Shown here in pieces: positions 7,913 to 18,205 of a stretch of 41,469 nt of DNA (positions are counted from its first letter, which is position 1; the number at the start of each line of letters is the position of its first letter). A program made the translations under genes and the position numbers. Origin of the DNA: an uncultured Collinsella sp. (GTDB lineage: Bacteria > Actinomycetota > Coriobacteriia > Coriobacteriales > Coriobacteriaceae); the NCBI GenBank assembly GCA_902465105.1, contig CABQLM010000010.1, positions 1 to 41,469 on the forward strand, read 5' to 3'. Under the pieces are notes generated by a model, which saw only the letters and a program-made list of their open reading frames with translations, was not told where the DNA came from and searched no databases.

Positions 7913-9166
7913 ATGGCGCAGGAACACGATCTGTTTGATGACATTATCGAGATCAGCAAGGGTTTCGACTTTCTTAAAAATCCGCTTGGCGGCGTGACCG
8001 ATGCACTCGATCCGTCGGCGCCGCAGTGGAATCCTGCCGACTACAAGGAGCGCCCGCGCGGCAATACCATTCCGTGCCTGACCTGCAAAAACGAAAAGAG
8101 CGGCTGCACCGCGTGCATGGACGTGTGCCCGGTCAACGCTATCGAGGTCGAGGAAGACGCCATCGAGATCCTCGACTCCTGCCGCAAGTGCGGTCTGTGC
8201 GCCGCTGCCTGCCCGACCGAGGCGATCATCTCGCCGCGCCTGGCGCCTAAAAACCTGTATGACGATATCGTCTCTGCTGCTACGAGCCACGAGACCGCCT
8301 ACGTCACCTGCACGCGTGCCCTCAAACGCATGCCGCGCGAAAACGAGGTCGTCGTTGCCTGCGTGGGCGATATTACGGCCGAGACTTGGTTCTCGGTACT
8401 GGCGGACTATCCCAACGTGAGCGTGTACCTGCCGTTGGGCGTGTGCGATAAATGCCGCAACATCGGCGGTGAGGACATTCTGGGCGAGGCGATTGCGAAG
8501 GCCGAGGAGTGGTCTGGCACGGGTATGGGCCTGGAAGTCGACCCCAAGAGCCTCAAGTGCCATAAGCTTCGCGAGTACGAGCGCAAGGAGTACATGGAAA
8601 AGATCGCCCGCACCACGGGCCTGACGGTGACCAAGCTCAACCCGACGACGGCGGCGCTGGCCTCGGTGACGCAAAAGCTCAAGGCCCATCGACATCAGAT
8701 TACCCAGCTGGAGCGCACGCTCAACACCATGTGCGGCACCACGACGACCAAGCGTCGCCGTTCGCTCACGCACGGGCGGCAGCTGGTGCTCTCGACGCTG
8801 CAAAACCACCCCGAGCTTGCCCAGAACATGCAGGTGAGCACGCCGGAGTGCGATTTTGACAAGTGCACGTCGTGCGGCGAGTGCGTCAACGCGTGCCCCA
8901 CATCTGCTTGTGACCTGGTGGGAAGTGGTCGCTTTGCGTTGGAGTCCACGTATTGTTTAGGCTGCGGTGCCTGCGTCAAGGTGTGCCCCGAGCATGCGCT
9001 CAAGTTGGTCGAGCATGACGCGTCCAATCTGGTCGTCGTCGATCCCGAAGCCGAGGAAAAGGCTGCCCAGAAGGCGAAGGCTCACGAAGAAGCTGAGAAG
9101 GTCAAGGCCGAGGCAAAGGCCAAGCTGGACAAGATGCTCGATCAGGTGGAGAAGCTCGCGGACTAG
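7913..9166 (+). CDS. 4Fe-4S protein with two 2[4Fe-4S] ferredoxin domains
   Basis: 417 aa from ATG 7913 (MAQEHDLFDD), preceded by GGGAGG; an in-frame start 30 bases earlier is less likely. The N-terminal ferredoxin domain begins CLTCKNEKSGCTACMDVCP and continues CRKCGLCAAACP. The C-terminal one has CDFDKCTSCGECVNACP and CLGCGACVKVCP. The roughly 200-residue middle region with several cysteines matches no family I know. The tail is a Lys/Glu/Ala-rich helix. It has no signal peptide or membrane span, so it is a cytoplasmic electron carrier or a subunit of a larger oxidoreductase. The partner is not obvious nearby. Similar arrangements occur in anaerobic Actinobacteria, but I cannot name a role. 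Confidence 0.85.
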   Translation: MAQEHDLFDDIIEISKGFDFLKNPLGGVTDALDPSAPQWNPADYKERPRGNTIPCLTCKNEKSGCTACMDVCPVNAIEVEEDAIEILDSCRKCGLCAAACPTEAIISPRLAPKNLYDDIVSAATSHETAYVTCTRALKRMPRENEVVVACVGDITAETWFSVLADYPNVSVYLPLGVCDKCRNIGGEDILGEAIAKAEEWSGTGMGLEVDPKSLKCHKLREYERKEYMEKIARTTGLTVTKLNPTTAALASVTQKLKAHRHQITQLERTLNTMCGTTTTKRRRSLTHGRQLVLSTLQNHPELAQNMQVSTPECDFDKCTSCGECVNACPTSACDLVGSGRFALESTYCLGCGACVKVCPEHALKLVEHDASNLVVVDPEAEEKAAQKAKAHEEAEKVKAEAKAKLDKMLDQVEKLAD

Positions 9167-9184
9167 CTAAAAGAGTGTAAATGA

Positions 9185-9215
9185 TGGCCGGTGGGACAGG
9201 TACTGCCCCGCCGGC
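9185..9215. repeat. GC-rich hairpin after the 4Fe-4S gene
   Basis: GGCCGGTGGG pairs with CCCCGCCGGCC apart from G-T type mismatches. A-runs, not T-runs, follow on the plus strand, so it is not a standard terminator for the 4Fe-4S gene. It lies immediately before a second, longer inverted repeat. Confidence 0.5.
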
Positions 9216-9221
9216 CAAAAA

Positions 9222-9288
9222 AGTTGCGGTGGAATAGTTCCTGTTTTGCCCTTAAGCTGGCCATTCTAGGAACTATCCCACCGCAACT
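9222..9288. repeat. 21-bp inverted repeat between convergent genes
   Basis: The arms 9222-9242 and 9268-9288 pair at 20 of 21 positions (core GTTGCGGTGG and GGAACTATCCC) around a 25-nt loop. The element sits exactly between the convergent 4Fe-4S gene and the GntR gene. It may act as a barrier between the transcripts or be a dispersed REP-like element. It ends ten bases before the GntR stop. Confidence 0.7.
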
Positions 9289-9297
9289 AATAGATGG

Positions 9298-10053
9298 TTA
9301 GTTCATGCTGCTTTGGTGACCGGTTCGACCGGTACCGTTGCGCGTCACGGTTTCATGGAGCAAAAAGAACCCGGGAACCTGTTTGGTCTCGGTGTATTCC
9401 ATAAGGATGCCGTCGGCGTTGTAGGTCTGCCCGCGTACAACGCCGAGTGCGTTAAAGTCGTCGAGATCGAGCACGCGCGCATCCTCGGGCGTGGGATGTT
9501 CAATCGTTACATCGCGTTTGCCCGTGGCAATCTTAATGCCAAGATCTTCTTCGAGGTAACGATAGATCGAATCGTTGACAATCTCGGGTGTTAGTCCCGG
9601 TACCTGTGAGCTTAGGTAATAGGAGTCGTCGGAGCACACGGCATGTCCGTCTGCATAACGGATGCGTTTGGCGCGCGTGAGCTCGCAGCCTTCGGGAAAC
9701 CCGGTAATCCTGGAGAGTGCCTTGCTACAGACGAGGAGCTCAAAGACGGTGGTGACAGTCTTGAGCTCAAAGCCTCGGCTGGCCGCGATTTCCTTAAAGG
9801 TCTCGAGTCCGCCGCCACCACGACTCTTCTCGTCACTGATGTTGCGAATGACGCGCATGCCTTTGCCTTGCTGGGGGAGCACGTAACCATCTGCCGCAAG
9901 CATCGAGATGGCGCGACGGACCGTCATGCGCGAACAGTCAAACAGCTGCGTGAGCTCAGTCTCCGAAGGCAGATAACTCTGATAGGCGTATGTGCCGTCG
10001 TCAATCGACTGCTTCACGTTGTCATAAATAGTTTGGAAGATGGCTCGCGCCAT
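9298..10053 (-). CDS. GntR family regulator, HutC/UTRA subfamily
   Basis: 251 aa. The N-terminal winged helix (residues about 5-75) has the GntR signature YLPSETELTQLF...RMTVRRAISMLAADGYV. The C-terminal UTRA domain, ending in FLLHETVTRN, senses sugar phosphates or similar ligands. AGGAG precedes the ATG at 10053. It is followed by nothing on its strand and lies downstream of the dehydrogenase gene. UTRA regulators of PTS/phospho-glycosidase loci (for example TreR, NagR) repress neighbours and are relieved by a phosphorylated sugar. Operator-like sites of their CTTGTATAGA type occur in the divergent promoter region at 11201-11224 and 11342-11355. It therefore probably controls both the dehydrogenase and the PTS-GH4 genes. 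Confidence 0.92.
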   Translation of the reverse strand: MARAIFQTIYDNVKQSIDDGTYAYQSYLPSETELTQLFDCSRMTVRRAISMLAADGYVLPQQGKGMRVIRNISDEKSRGGGGLETFKEIAASRGFELKTVTTVFELLVCSKALSRITGFPEGCELTRAKRIRYADGHAVCSDDSYYLSSQVPGLTPEIVNDSIYRYLEEDLGIKIATGKRDVTIEHPTPEDARVLDLDDFNALGVVRGQTYNADGILMEYTETKQVPGFFLLHETVTRNGTGRTGHQSSMN

Positions 10054-10118
10054 GACGGTCTCCTAGAGCTGAGTGCGCGAGCGGTGGATGAGGACTGCTC
10101 GCGCAGGTGTCGATCGAT

Positions 10119-11144
10119 TTACTTGCTGGGGTCGATTATATATTTACCCATGGCACGCAGAGCTGGGTCTGACAGGATGGCGCCGAGCTCGTCGAGGGAA
10201 GCCACCTTGGCGACCATCGAGGATACGTCGAGCCTGCCAGAGTCGATGAGCTCGAGCGCGCGACGCTGCGTATAAGGGTTGATGTAGGACGAGGTAAGCA
10301 CAAGCTCCTTCTGGAAGACCTCGAAGGGCTTGACGGTGATTGTCTCATCGGGCTTGGTGAGGCCGAACATCATGACCGTAGCCTTGTGGCCGGCGATCTG
10401 GATGGCCTGCTCGATGGTGACGGGCTTGCCAACACACTCGATAACGACATCGACGTTGCCGACGCCCTCCTGCTTCAGGCGGGCCGGGACGTCCTCGTGG
10501 ATGGAATCAATTGCCAGGTCGGCGCCGAGTTTGAGCGCAACCTCGCGCTTGCCTTCGACAGGCTCGAGCAAGACAACCTTGGTGGCGCCGGCGTTTTTAG
10601 CAAGCTGCATCATGAGCAGGCCGATCATGCCGCCGCCGATAACGACAACTGTGCTGCCGGGCTTGATGTTGCACATATCGATGCCGTGCAGACAGCACGC
10701 CACGGGCTCGGTCATGGCACCCTGCTCGAAGCTGGTGTGCTCGCCCAACTTGTAGACTTGCTGCATATCGACGGAGCAGTACTCGGCAAAGCCGCCGTTA
10801 ACGGTGGTGCCGTAACCGGTCATATGCTCGCAGTAGTGGTTGATTCCGTCGCGGCAGGGTTCGCAGCAGCCGCAGGGATGGTTTGGGTCGATGCACACGC
10901 GATCGCCCGGTTTAAAGCCAGCGACGTCGCTGCCCACGGCCTCGACAACGCCCGCAAACTCATGACCAAGGATCGTGGGCGGGGTAACGTCGGCTGCACC
11001 CTTGTCGCCTTCATAGATATGAACGTCGGTACCGCAGACGCCGCAAGCTTTGACGTTGATCAGAACGTCGCGCCTGCCCACGGTCGGCTTTGCCGATTCC
11101 TCGACTCTGAGGTCGTGCTTTCCATAGAAGACCGCGCTTTTCAT
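10119..11144 (-). CDS. Zinc-dependent MDR dehydrogenase (sorbitol/threonine dehydrogenase-like)
   Basis: 341 aa, medium-chain dehydrogenase. Catalytic zinc site: C-G-V-C-G-T-D near residue 37, GHEFAG with the zinc-binding His-Glu, and a later Glu. The structural zinc loop is HPCGCCEPCRDGINHYCEH. The Rossmann motif VVVIGGGMIGLLMMQLAKNAG is near residue 170. These features fit polyol or threonine dehydrogenases acting on a secondary alcohol with NAD. It lies just upstream of the GntR gene on the same strand and divergent from a PTS and a 6-phospho-alpha-glucosidase. That suggests it oxidises the aglycone or polyol released from the imported sugar; this is inference. Substrate not determinable from sequence. 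Confidence 0.9.
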   Translation of the reverse strand: MKSAVFYGKHDLRVEESAKPTVGRRDVLINVKACGVCGTDVHIYEGDKGAADVTPPTILGHEFAGVVEAVGSDVAGFKPGDRVCIDPNHPCGCCEPCRDGINHYCEHMTGYGTTVNGGFAEYCSVDMQQVYKLGEHTSFEQGAMTEPVACCLHGIDMCNIKPGSTVVVIGGGMIGLLMMQLAKNAGATKVVLLEPVEGKREVALKLGADLAIDSIHEDVPARLKQEGVGNVDVVIECVGKPVTIEQAIQIAGHKATVMMFGLTKPDETITVKPFEVFQKELVLTSSYINPYTQRRALELIDSGRLDVSSMVAKVASLDELGAILSDPALRAMGKYIIDPSK

Positions 11145-11200
11145 GGTGACTCCTTAACGTGGCGGTGAATGTTGTAATGAAGTATAGGCATGTATATAGA

Positions 11201-11224
11201 TATAGACAAGCACATCTAGACAAG
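11201..11224. promoter_or_regulatory. Tandem GntR-type operator half-sites near the dehydrogenase promoter
   Basis: TATAGACAAG (11201-11210) and TCTAGACAAG (11215-11224) repeat 14 bases apart, each matching half of the UTRA-GntR consensus CTTGTATAGACAAG. They lie 57-80 bases upstream of the dehydrogenase ATG, in the region where its promoter should be. Confidence 0.55.
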
Positions 11225-11341
11225 TAGAAAAGAAATTTAAAATGTATCCATCAGCTATGTCAGATTTAGCAGGCGAAATACTGGACATATACCGTTTACG
11301 GCCAATAATCAACCGTTTACCGACCGTAGTATTAATGCTAA

Positions 11342-11355
11342 CTTGTATAGATAAG
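11342..11355. promoter_or_regulatory. GntR/UTRA-type operator upstream of the PTS gene
   Basis: CTTGTATAGATAAG closely matches known HutC-subfamily operators (TreR, NagR and PhnF type, with TGTATAGACA-like cores) and is imperfectly palindromic. It lies about 145 bases before the PTS start, in AT-rich promoter-like DNA. Confidence 0.6.
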
Positions 11356-11499
11356 TGATGTGATAAAACGTAAGTGCAAGAAGTCAGGGAAGCGGGCCCA
11401 CCCGTCCTATTGCACGAGGTACACGCAAACGGCGCGTCTGCGGTCTCGAGTGAAGCCAAAACCGCAGCGCTCCGAATGAAGAGAGGGGGATTCCCCGTC

Positions 11500-13111
11500 A
11501 TGATGCAAAAGATACAACGTTTCGGCGGTGCAATGTACACGCCTGCAATTCTTTTCGCATTTTCCGGAATCGTCGTCGGCCTGGGTACGTTGTTTACCAC
11601 CGAGGCGATCTTTGGCGAGATGGCCACTGCGGGCCATCTTTGGTTTGATTGCTGGATATGTGTTGCTCCAGGGTGGTTGGACGCTCTTTAACCAGATGCC
11701 GTTGCTGTTTTGCGTAGCGTTGCCAATCTCGCTCGCGAACAAGCAGAACGCTCGCTGCTGCATGGAGGCTTTGGCCATCTACCTTACCTTCAACTACTTT
11801 GTAAGCACAATCTTGGGGCAGTGGGGCCCTGTCTTTGGGGTCGACTACTCTGTCGAGGCGGGCAGCGGTACTGGTCTTGCCACTATCGCAAGCATCAAAA
11901 CGCTTGACATGGGCATCATGGGCGCGCTCATTATCTCTGGTATCGCCACGATGCTGCATAACAAGTTCTTCGACACCGAACTTCCTGAGTGGCTGGGCGT
12001 GTTCTCGGGCTCCGTGTTCATCTATATGATCGGTTTCTTCGTTATGGTTCCGGTCGCTCTTATCGCCTGCCTGGTGTGGCCGCATGTTCAGGCTGCTATC
12101 TCCGCCTTCCAGGGATTCATCCTTTCCGCCGGTACGTTTGGCGTGGGTGTCTTTGCTTTCTTCGAGCGCGTGCTGATCCCTACAGGCCTGCACCACTTTA
12201 TCTATACGCCGTTCTATTACGATAACGCGGCGGTCAATGGCGGCATCTTTGCCGCTTGGGCCAACATCCTGCCCCAACTGGCTGCCGATCCGAGCATTGC
12301 TCTTAAGGATGCCGCACCCTGGGCTGCCTATACCTGCCCTGGATGGACTAAAGTCTTCGGCTCGCTTGGCGTCGCCATTGCGTTTTATATGACCGCCAAA
12401 CCCGAGCGCAAGCAGCGCGTCAAGGCTCTGCTGATTCCGGTCACCCTTACCGCTATGCTTTGCGGTATCACCGAGCCGCTTGACTTCACCTTCCTGTTCA
12501 TCGCGCCCGGCCTGTTCGTCGTCCACTGTGTGCTCGGAGCGCTCGGCTGCATGGCTCAAAACCTCCTTGGCGTCGTAGGCATCTTCGACGGCGGCATCAT
12601 CTCGATGCTCTCGTGGGACTGGTTGCCCCTTTGGGCCGCACACGGTCTGCAGTACGCCATCTCCATCCTTGTCGGTCTGTGCTTTACCGCTCTTTGGGTT
12701 GTGGTCTTCCGTTTCCTGATCGTCAAGTTCGACTTTAAGACCCCCGGTCGCGAGGATGACGATGTTGAGGTCGAGCTCAAGTCCAAGGCCGACTACAAGC
12801 AAAAGCAGGGCGGTGCTGCTGCTGGCAAATCGGCCGCCCAGAGTAAAGATGATGAGCGCTTGGTGCTTGCCGAGAACATCCTCGATCTGCTCGGTGGCAC
12901 GGATAACATCATCGATGTAACGAACTGCGCTACCCGTCTGCGCGTTAACGTCAAGGACAAGAGCGCCGTTGCACCCGAGGCTTCCTTCAAGGCGATCGGT
13001 ACGCATGGCTTGGTGGTCCAAGGTCAGTCAATTCAGGTCATCATCGGCCTTAGCGTCCCGCAGGTTCGCGAGAAGTTCGAGAGTCTTCTGAAGTTCGAGA
13101 GTCTTCTGTAA
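11500..13111 (+). pseudogene. Alpha-glucoside PTS transporter IIBC, frameshifted near the N-terminus
   Basis: The intact protein would be a PTS permease of the MalX/AglA type, importing and phosphorylating an alpha-glucoside. The N-terminus is read from ATG 11500/11503 (MMQKIQRFGGAMYTPA) after GAGAGGGGG. At 11656 the frame breaks, and this frame stops at 11691. The rest continues in another frame to 13111. Removing the single A at 11656 joins WFDCW to YVLLQGGWTLFNQMPLLF and restores the family sequence. The IIC domain shows about ten hydrophobic segments and the GITEPLDF motif. The IIB domain has the phospho-cysteine in TNCATRLR. No IIA domain is present. It is followed by a GH4 gene. The break could be a real phase-off mutation or a one-base sequencing error. 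Confidence 0.85.
13073..13108 (+). repeat. 18-bp tandem duplication at the end of the PTS gene
   Basis: AAGTTCGAGAGTCTTCTG occurs twice back to back just before the stop codon, so the protein ends KFESLLKFESLL. This is an exact, in-frame duplication, probably by replication slippage. Confidence 0.95.
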
Positions 13112-13129
13112 ACCATCGTCCATCGAAAC

Positions 13130-13169
13130 AATCGGCCTTGCAGAGCCGGTATGCACCGCAAGGCCGATT
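13130..13169 (+). repeat. 12-bp hairpin between PTS and GH4 genes
   Basis: AATCGGCCTTGC and GCAAGGCCGATT form a perfect stem with a 16-nt loop. No T-run follows (TCTAGAGATAAAAAAC), so read-through to the GH4 gene is likely. It may instead protect the mRNA or tune expression of the two genes. Confidence 0.7.
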
Positions 13170-13239
13170 CTAGAGATAAAAAACTCCACTTCTAGGTAAC
13201 AATTCCAAACCGTGCAGGCCGCGTACGGGGATGGATTGA

Positions 13240-14610
<1,371 letters not shown>

Positions 14611-14650
14611 GGACTACTGTCTCGAACCCTCACGCATCTCTGCTTCATTT

Positions 14651-14693
14651 GCGCCGCCGCGGTGTCCGGATTCGCCCGGATGCTGCGGCGGCG
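14651..14693 (+). promoter_or_regulatory. Long hairpin abutting the ychF promoter
   Basis: GCGCCGCCGC (14651-14660) and GCGGCGGCGC (14684-14693) are perfect arms, with an inner TCCGG/CCGGA stem. TATACT at 14695-14700 follows directly and could be the ychF -10 box. The hairpin probably ends the GH4 transcript (no T-run) or isolates the two units. Confidence 0.55.
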
Positions 14694-14737
14694 CTATACT
14701 TATGCAGTTTGAAGTACCTGTATCAAAAGGAGCTGTC

Positions 14738-15814
<1,077 letters not shown>

Positions 15815-15825
15815 GGACGACGTGC

Positions 15826-16209
15826 ATGTTTAAATATGGTAAAAAAGCCGGCTACATGGGCGTCGCGCTGCTCGTGCTTGCGGTGCTTCCGCTGGTGGTT
15901 GCAGCGTGTGTTATCCCCAACATTGGTCCCGAGGTGGCAACAAAGTTTAATGCCGCCGGCGAGGTGACGCGTTGGGGCAAGAGTTACGAGCTACTGGCGC
16001 TGCCGGTGCTCAACCTGCTGCTGAGCGTGGCGACGTACTTTACGGCAGGACGCCAGGCTAAAAACAATGATGACTCCGCTGCCATGGCGCGCATCGTGTG
16101 CGAGCGCTACCTGCGCAACGGTTGCATCACGGGCGTGTTTCTCAACGTGATCAACGTTTACTTTATGTACTCGGCGATTACCGGAACGGGCTTTGGCTTT
16201 GGTTTCTAG
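15826..16209 (+). CDS. DUF1648-type small membrane protein
   Basis: 127 aa with three hydrophobic segments (about residues 10-32, 52-70 and 95-118). The first loop has NIGPEVATKFNAAGEVTRWG, resembling the DUF1648 motif in which a P-x-H-x-N-x-x-G-x-x-x-x-W-G loop follows a first TM helix, found in SdpI-related and regulator-linked membrane proteins. The His of the motif is Lys here. It lies 11 bases after ychF with TAAGGACGA as ribosome site. Function unknown; it ends in a run of Gly-Phe. Confidence 0.8.
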   Translation: MFKYGKKAGYMGVALLVLAVLPLVVAACVIPNIGPEVATKFNAAGEVTRWGKSYELLALPVLNLLLSVATYFTAGRQAKNNDDSAAMARIVCERYLRNGCITGVFLNVINVYFMYSAITGTGFGFGF

Positions 16210-16218
16210 CTTGTCCTT

Positions 16219-16608
16219 TTAGGCAACGAGCCTGCACACATATTCAATGGCTGCTGCGAGGCCGCCGCTCGATCGTGGTTTAAAGACCATGTCGGCGGCG
16301 GCCTCGTTTTCGTATCCGGCGCCGCGTAACGTCAGAGCAACGGCTGCTTCAAGGAGCAGGGGGAGTCCTTGCGGGGTGGTGGCGATAACGGCGGTCTGGT
16401 CGAGTGCGCAACCGTGCTCTTGGCACAGAAACACGAGCTCGTTATGTTTCGGATTTGGGAGCAGCGCGGTCGTAACGCGGCTCGATAGCAGCGTAAAGGC
16501 CGTGCGCTCATCTGGCGAAAGACAATCGGCTTCGACTGCCACAAGCCTGAGCGGCGTATTGTGTGGGCGGCAGCTTGCGTACTCCGCGCACGTCGAAGAA
16601 CCCGACAT
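16219..16608 (-). CDS. Small protein of unknown function, divergent from XRE gene
   Basis: 129 aa from ATG 16608 (MSGSSTCAEYAS), chosen for the AGGAG seven bases upstream; a start at 16632 would sit in the palindromic operator. The protein is soluble with mixed alpha/beta character. Its sequence includes LVFLCQEHGCALDQTAVIATT and ends in AAIEYVCRLVA, with five cysteines. I do not recognise a family. It is divergent from a 72-aa XRE regulator across a perfect 24-bp palindrome, so that regulator probably controls it. It runs convergent with the DUF1648 gene, whose stop is 9 bases away. Confidence 0.7.
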   Translation of the reverse strand: MSGSSTCAEYASCRPHNTPLRLVAVEADCLSPDERTAFTLLSSRVTTALLPNPKHNELVFLCQEHGCALDQTAVIATTPQGLPLLLEAAVALTLRGAGYENEAAADMVFKPRSSGGLAAAIEYVCRLVA

Positions 16609-16631
16609 AGAAAACTCCTGTGTATTCGGCA

Positions 16632-16655
16632 AAACGTAAACTATAGTTTACGTTT
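16632..16655. promoter_or_regulatory. 24-bp perfect palindromic operator
   Basis: The half-site AAACGTAAACTA is followed immediately by its exact reverse complement. It lies in the 76-bp gap between two divergent genes, 24 bases from one start and 30 from the other, where both promoters should be. XRE regulators commonly bind such TAAAC-type inverted repeats, so self-regulation of the adjacent XRE gene is likely. Confidence 0.8.
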
Positions 16656-16684
16656 ATGTTCGGCTCCATTTCAAACTCGGCTGC

Positions 16685-16903
16685 ATGGACGAACGTGCGA
16701 AACAGATTCTTGGCAGGCGGGTCGAAGAGACACGCAGAGACCTCGGTATCTCCAAGGTTGATTTTTGTGTGGCGACAGGAATCAGCCGACCCTATCTCGA
16801 CCGAATCGAAGACGGGACGGCAAATTTCACGCTCAAGGTTCTATTTAAGATCGCGCCCGCACTCGGCATGACGGTGTCAGAGCTTCTCGAGGGCATCGAA
16901 TAG
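16685..16903 (+). CDS. Small XRE-family DNA-binding protein
   Basis: 72 aa, a single helix-turn-helix domain: RRVEETRRDLGISKVDFCVATGISRPYLDRIEDGTANFTLKVLFKIAPALGM, broken here only by the description of its positions 10-62. The turn GISRPYLDRIE is the recognition part. It has no effector domain. It resembles solitary autoregulators and restriction-modification controller proteins, although no R-M genes are here. It lies 29 bases downstream of the palindrome, and no strong ribosome site is visible, so the transcript may be near-leaderless. It runs into a convergent asparaginase gene. Confidence 0.85.
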   Translation: MDERAKQILGRRVEETRRDLGISKVDFCVATGISRPYLDRIEDGTANFTLKVLFKIAPALGMTVSELLEGIE

Positions 16904-16925
16904 GGGATACCCGTCGACAACTGAA

Positions 16926-17939
16926 TTACGCCATTGGGATGCGGTCGTGGTTGACTTGGCTGTAGAACAGGCGCTGGATCTCGGCGGCATCGCGTGACTG
17001 GCCGAGTGCCCACATGGTCTTGGCCACGAGCGTTTCGGTGGTCATGTCGTCGCCGCGCAGAATGCCCGGATGATCGACGTAAGCACGGCCGACCTCATAA
17101 ACGCCCAGATCGAGGCCCTCTTCGGGAACCTGCGTGGTCATAACGACGGTGCGGCCCGAATCGACCCAGCGGAAAATTGCCTCTTGGAACGACTCGCCCG
17201 ACTCACCAAACTCGGGGATGCCGCCAATGCCAAAGGTCTCCAGAATCACGGCGTCGTAGCTATTGGCAAGGGCGTCGAGAATGCCCGGGTTTACGCCGGG
17301 CGTAAGCTTGAGTACAAATACGCGCGGGTCGATGCTGTCGTAGAAACGCACCGGGTTTTCGCCCTGATGCGTGCCGTGAAGCCCGTTGCGCACGATGCGG
17401 TCGTTGCGGATATAGGCGATGGGCGGATAGTTGACGCTAATGAACGCGTTAAAGCTCATGGTGCGCTGTTTGCGGGCGCGCGTGCCGGCAATGGCTACGC
17501 CGCCAAATACGATCGAGACGTCGTGCGAGTGCTCGTCGAGCGCATAGAGCAGGCTCTGGTACAGGTTGAGCTTGGCGTCGGTAAAAGGATTGCCCATGGG
17601 CTTTTGCGAACCGGTGAGCACGATAGGCTTGGGGCTGTCCTGAATCAGGTAGGAAAGCGCTGCCGCGGTGTAGCTCATGGTGTCGGTGCCGTGCAGAATC
17701 ACGAAGCCGTCGTGGTCGGCATAACCCTCGACGATGACGTCGCGGATACGCATCCAGTCGCTCGGGCGCATATTGGTGCTGTCGATGTTCATGGGCTGCA
17801 CGACGTCGAGCTCGCAGAGGCCCGAGATCTCGGGGACACTCTGGGCGAGCTCCTCACCGGTCAGGGCGGGGGAGAGGCCGTTGCCGTCCTCGGTCGATGC
17901 GATGGTGCCACCCGTGGCGATGAGAAGGATGCGCTTCAT
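16926..17939 (-). CDS. ansA: Type I (cytoplasmic) L-asparaginase
   Basis: 337 aa. Hydrolyses asparagine to aspartate and ammonia. The start is ATG 17939 (MKRILLIATGGTIAST); the frame is open 24 codons upstream but lacks a ribosome site, whereas AGGAATACC precedes this start. The first active-site Thr is in ATGGTIAST and the second in HGTDTMSYTA, with Ser/Asp-Thr pairs typical of the family. LTGSQKPMG and ETFGIGG are also conserved. No signal peptide is present, which separates it from the periplasmic type II enzymes. It is encoded alone, divergent from guaA and convergent with the XRE gene. Confidence 0.93.
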   Translation of the reverse strand: MKRILLIATGGTIASTEDGNGLSPALTGEELAQSVPEISGLCELDVVQPMNIDSTNMRPSDWMRIRDVIVEGYADHDGFVILHGTDTMSYTAAALSYLIQDSPKPIVLTGSQKPMGNPFTDAKLNLYQSLLYALDEHSHDVSIVFGGVAIAGTRARKQRTMSFNAFISVNYPPIAYIRNDRIVRNGLHGTHQGENPVRFYDSIDPRVFVLKLTPGVNPGILDALANSYDAVILETFGIGGIPEFGESGESFQEAIFRWVDSGRTVVMTTQVPEEGLDLGVYEVGRAYVDHPGILRGDDMTTETLVAKTMWALGQSRDAAEIQRLFYSQVNHDRIPMA

Positions 17940-18205
17940 GCTGGTATTCCTATCGTATTTGCCGCCGCAGAGGCGGAGCCGTTCGGCAGTATTGTGGCAC
18001 AGGGCGTCCAATGTTCAAACGTATTACATCATCTGAAACGTTTGGTAACACTTCAATCGCCACTAAAAAGGACGCAGGTCGTGCGTTTGCCGTGCGCTGA
18101 TGGCTGCGAGGGACGAGAAACCCCATATAACGTGTACACTATGAAAGTTATTTTCGTTCATTCGCGCGGGTGGGCATCGGCTCCCCGCCAACAAGAGGGG
18201 GAACC

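Noticed and set aside
13130..13169. Terminator between the PTS and GH4 genes
   Set aside because: Perfect stem but no T-run follows; listed as a hairpin only.
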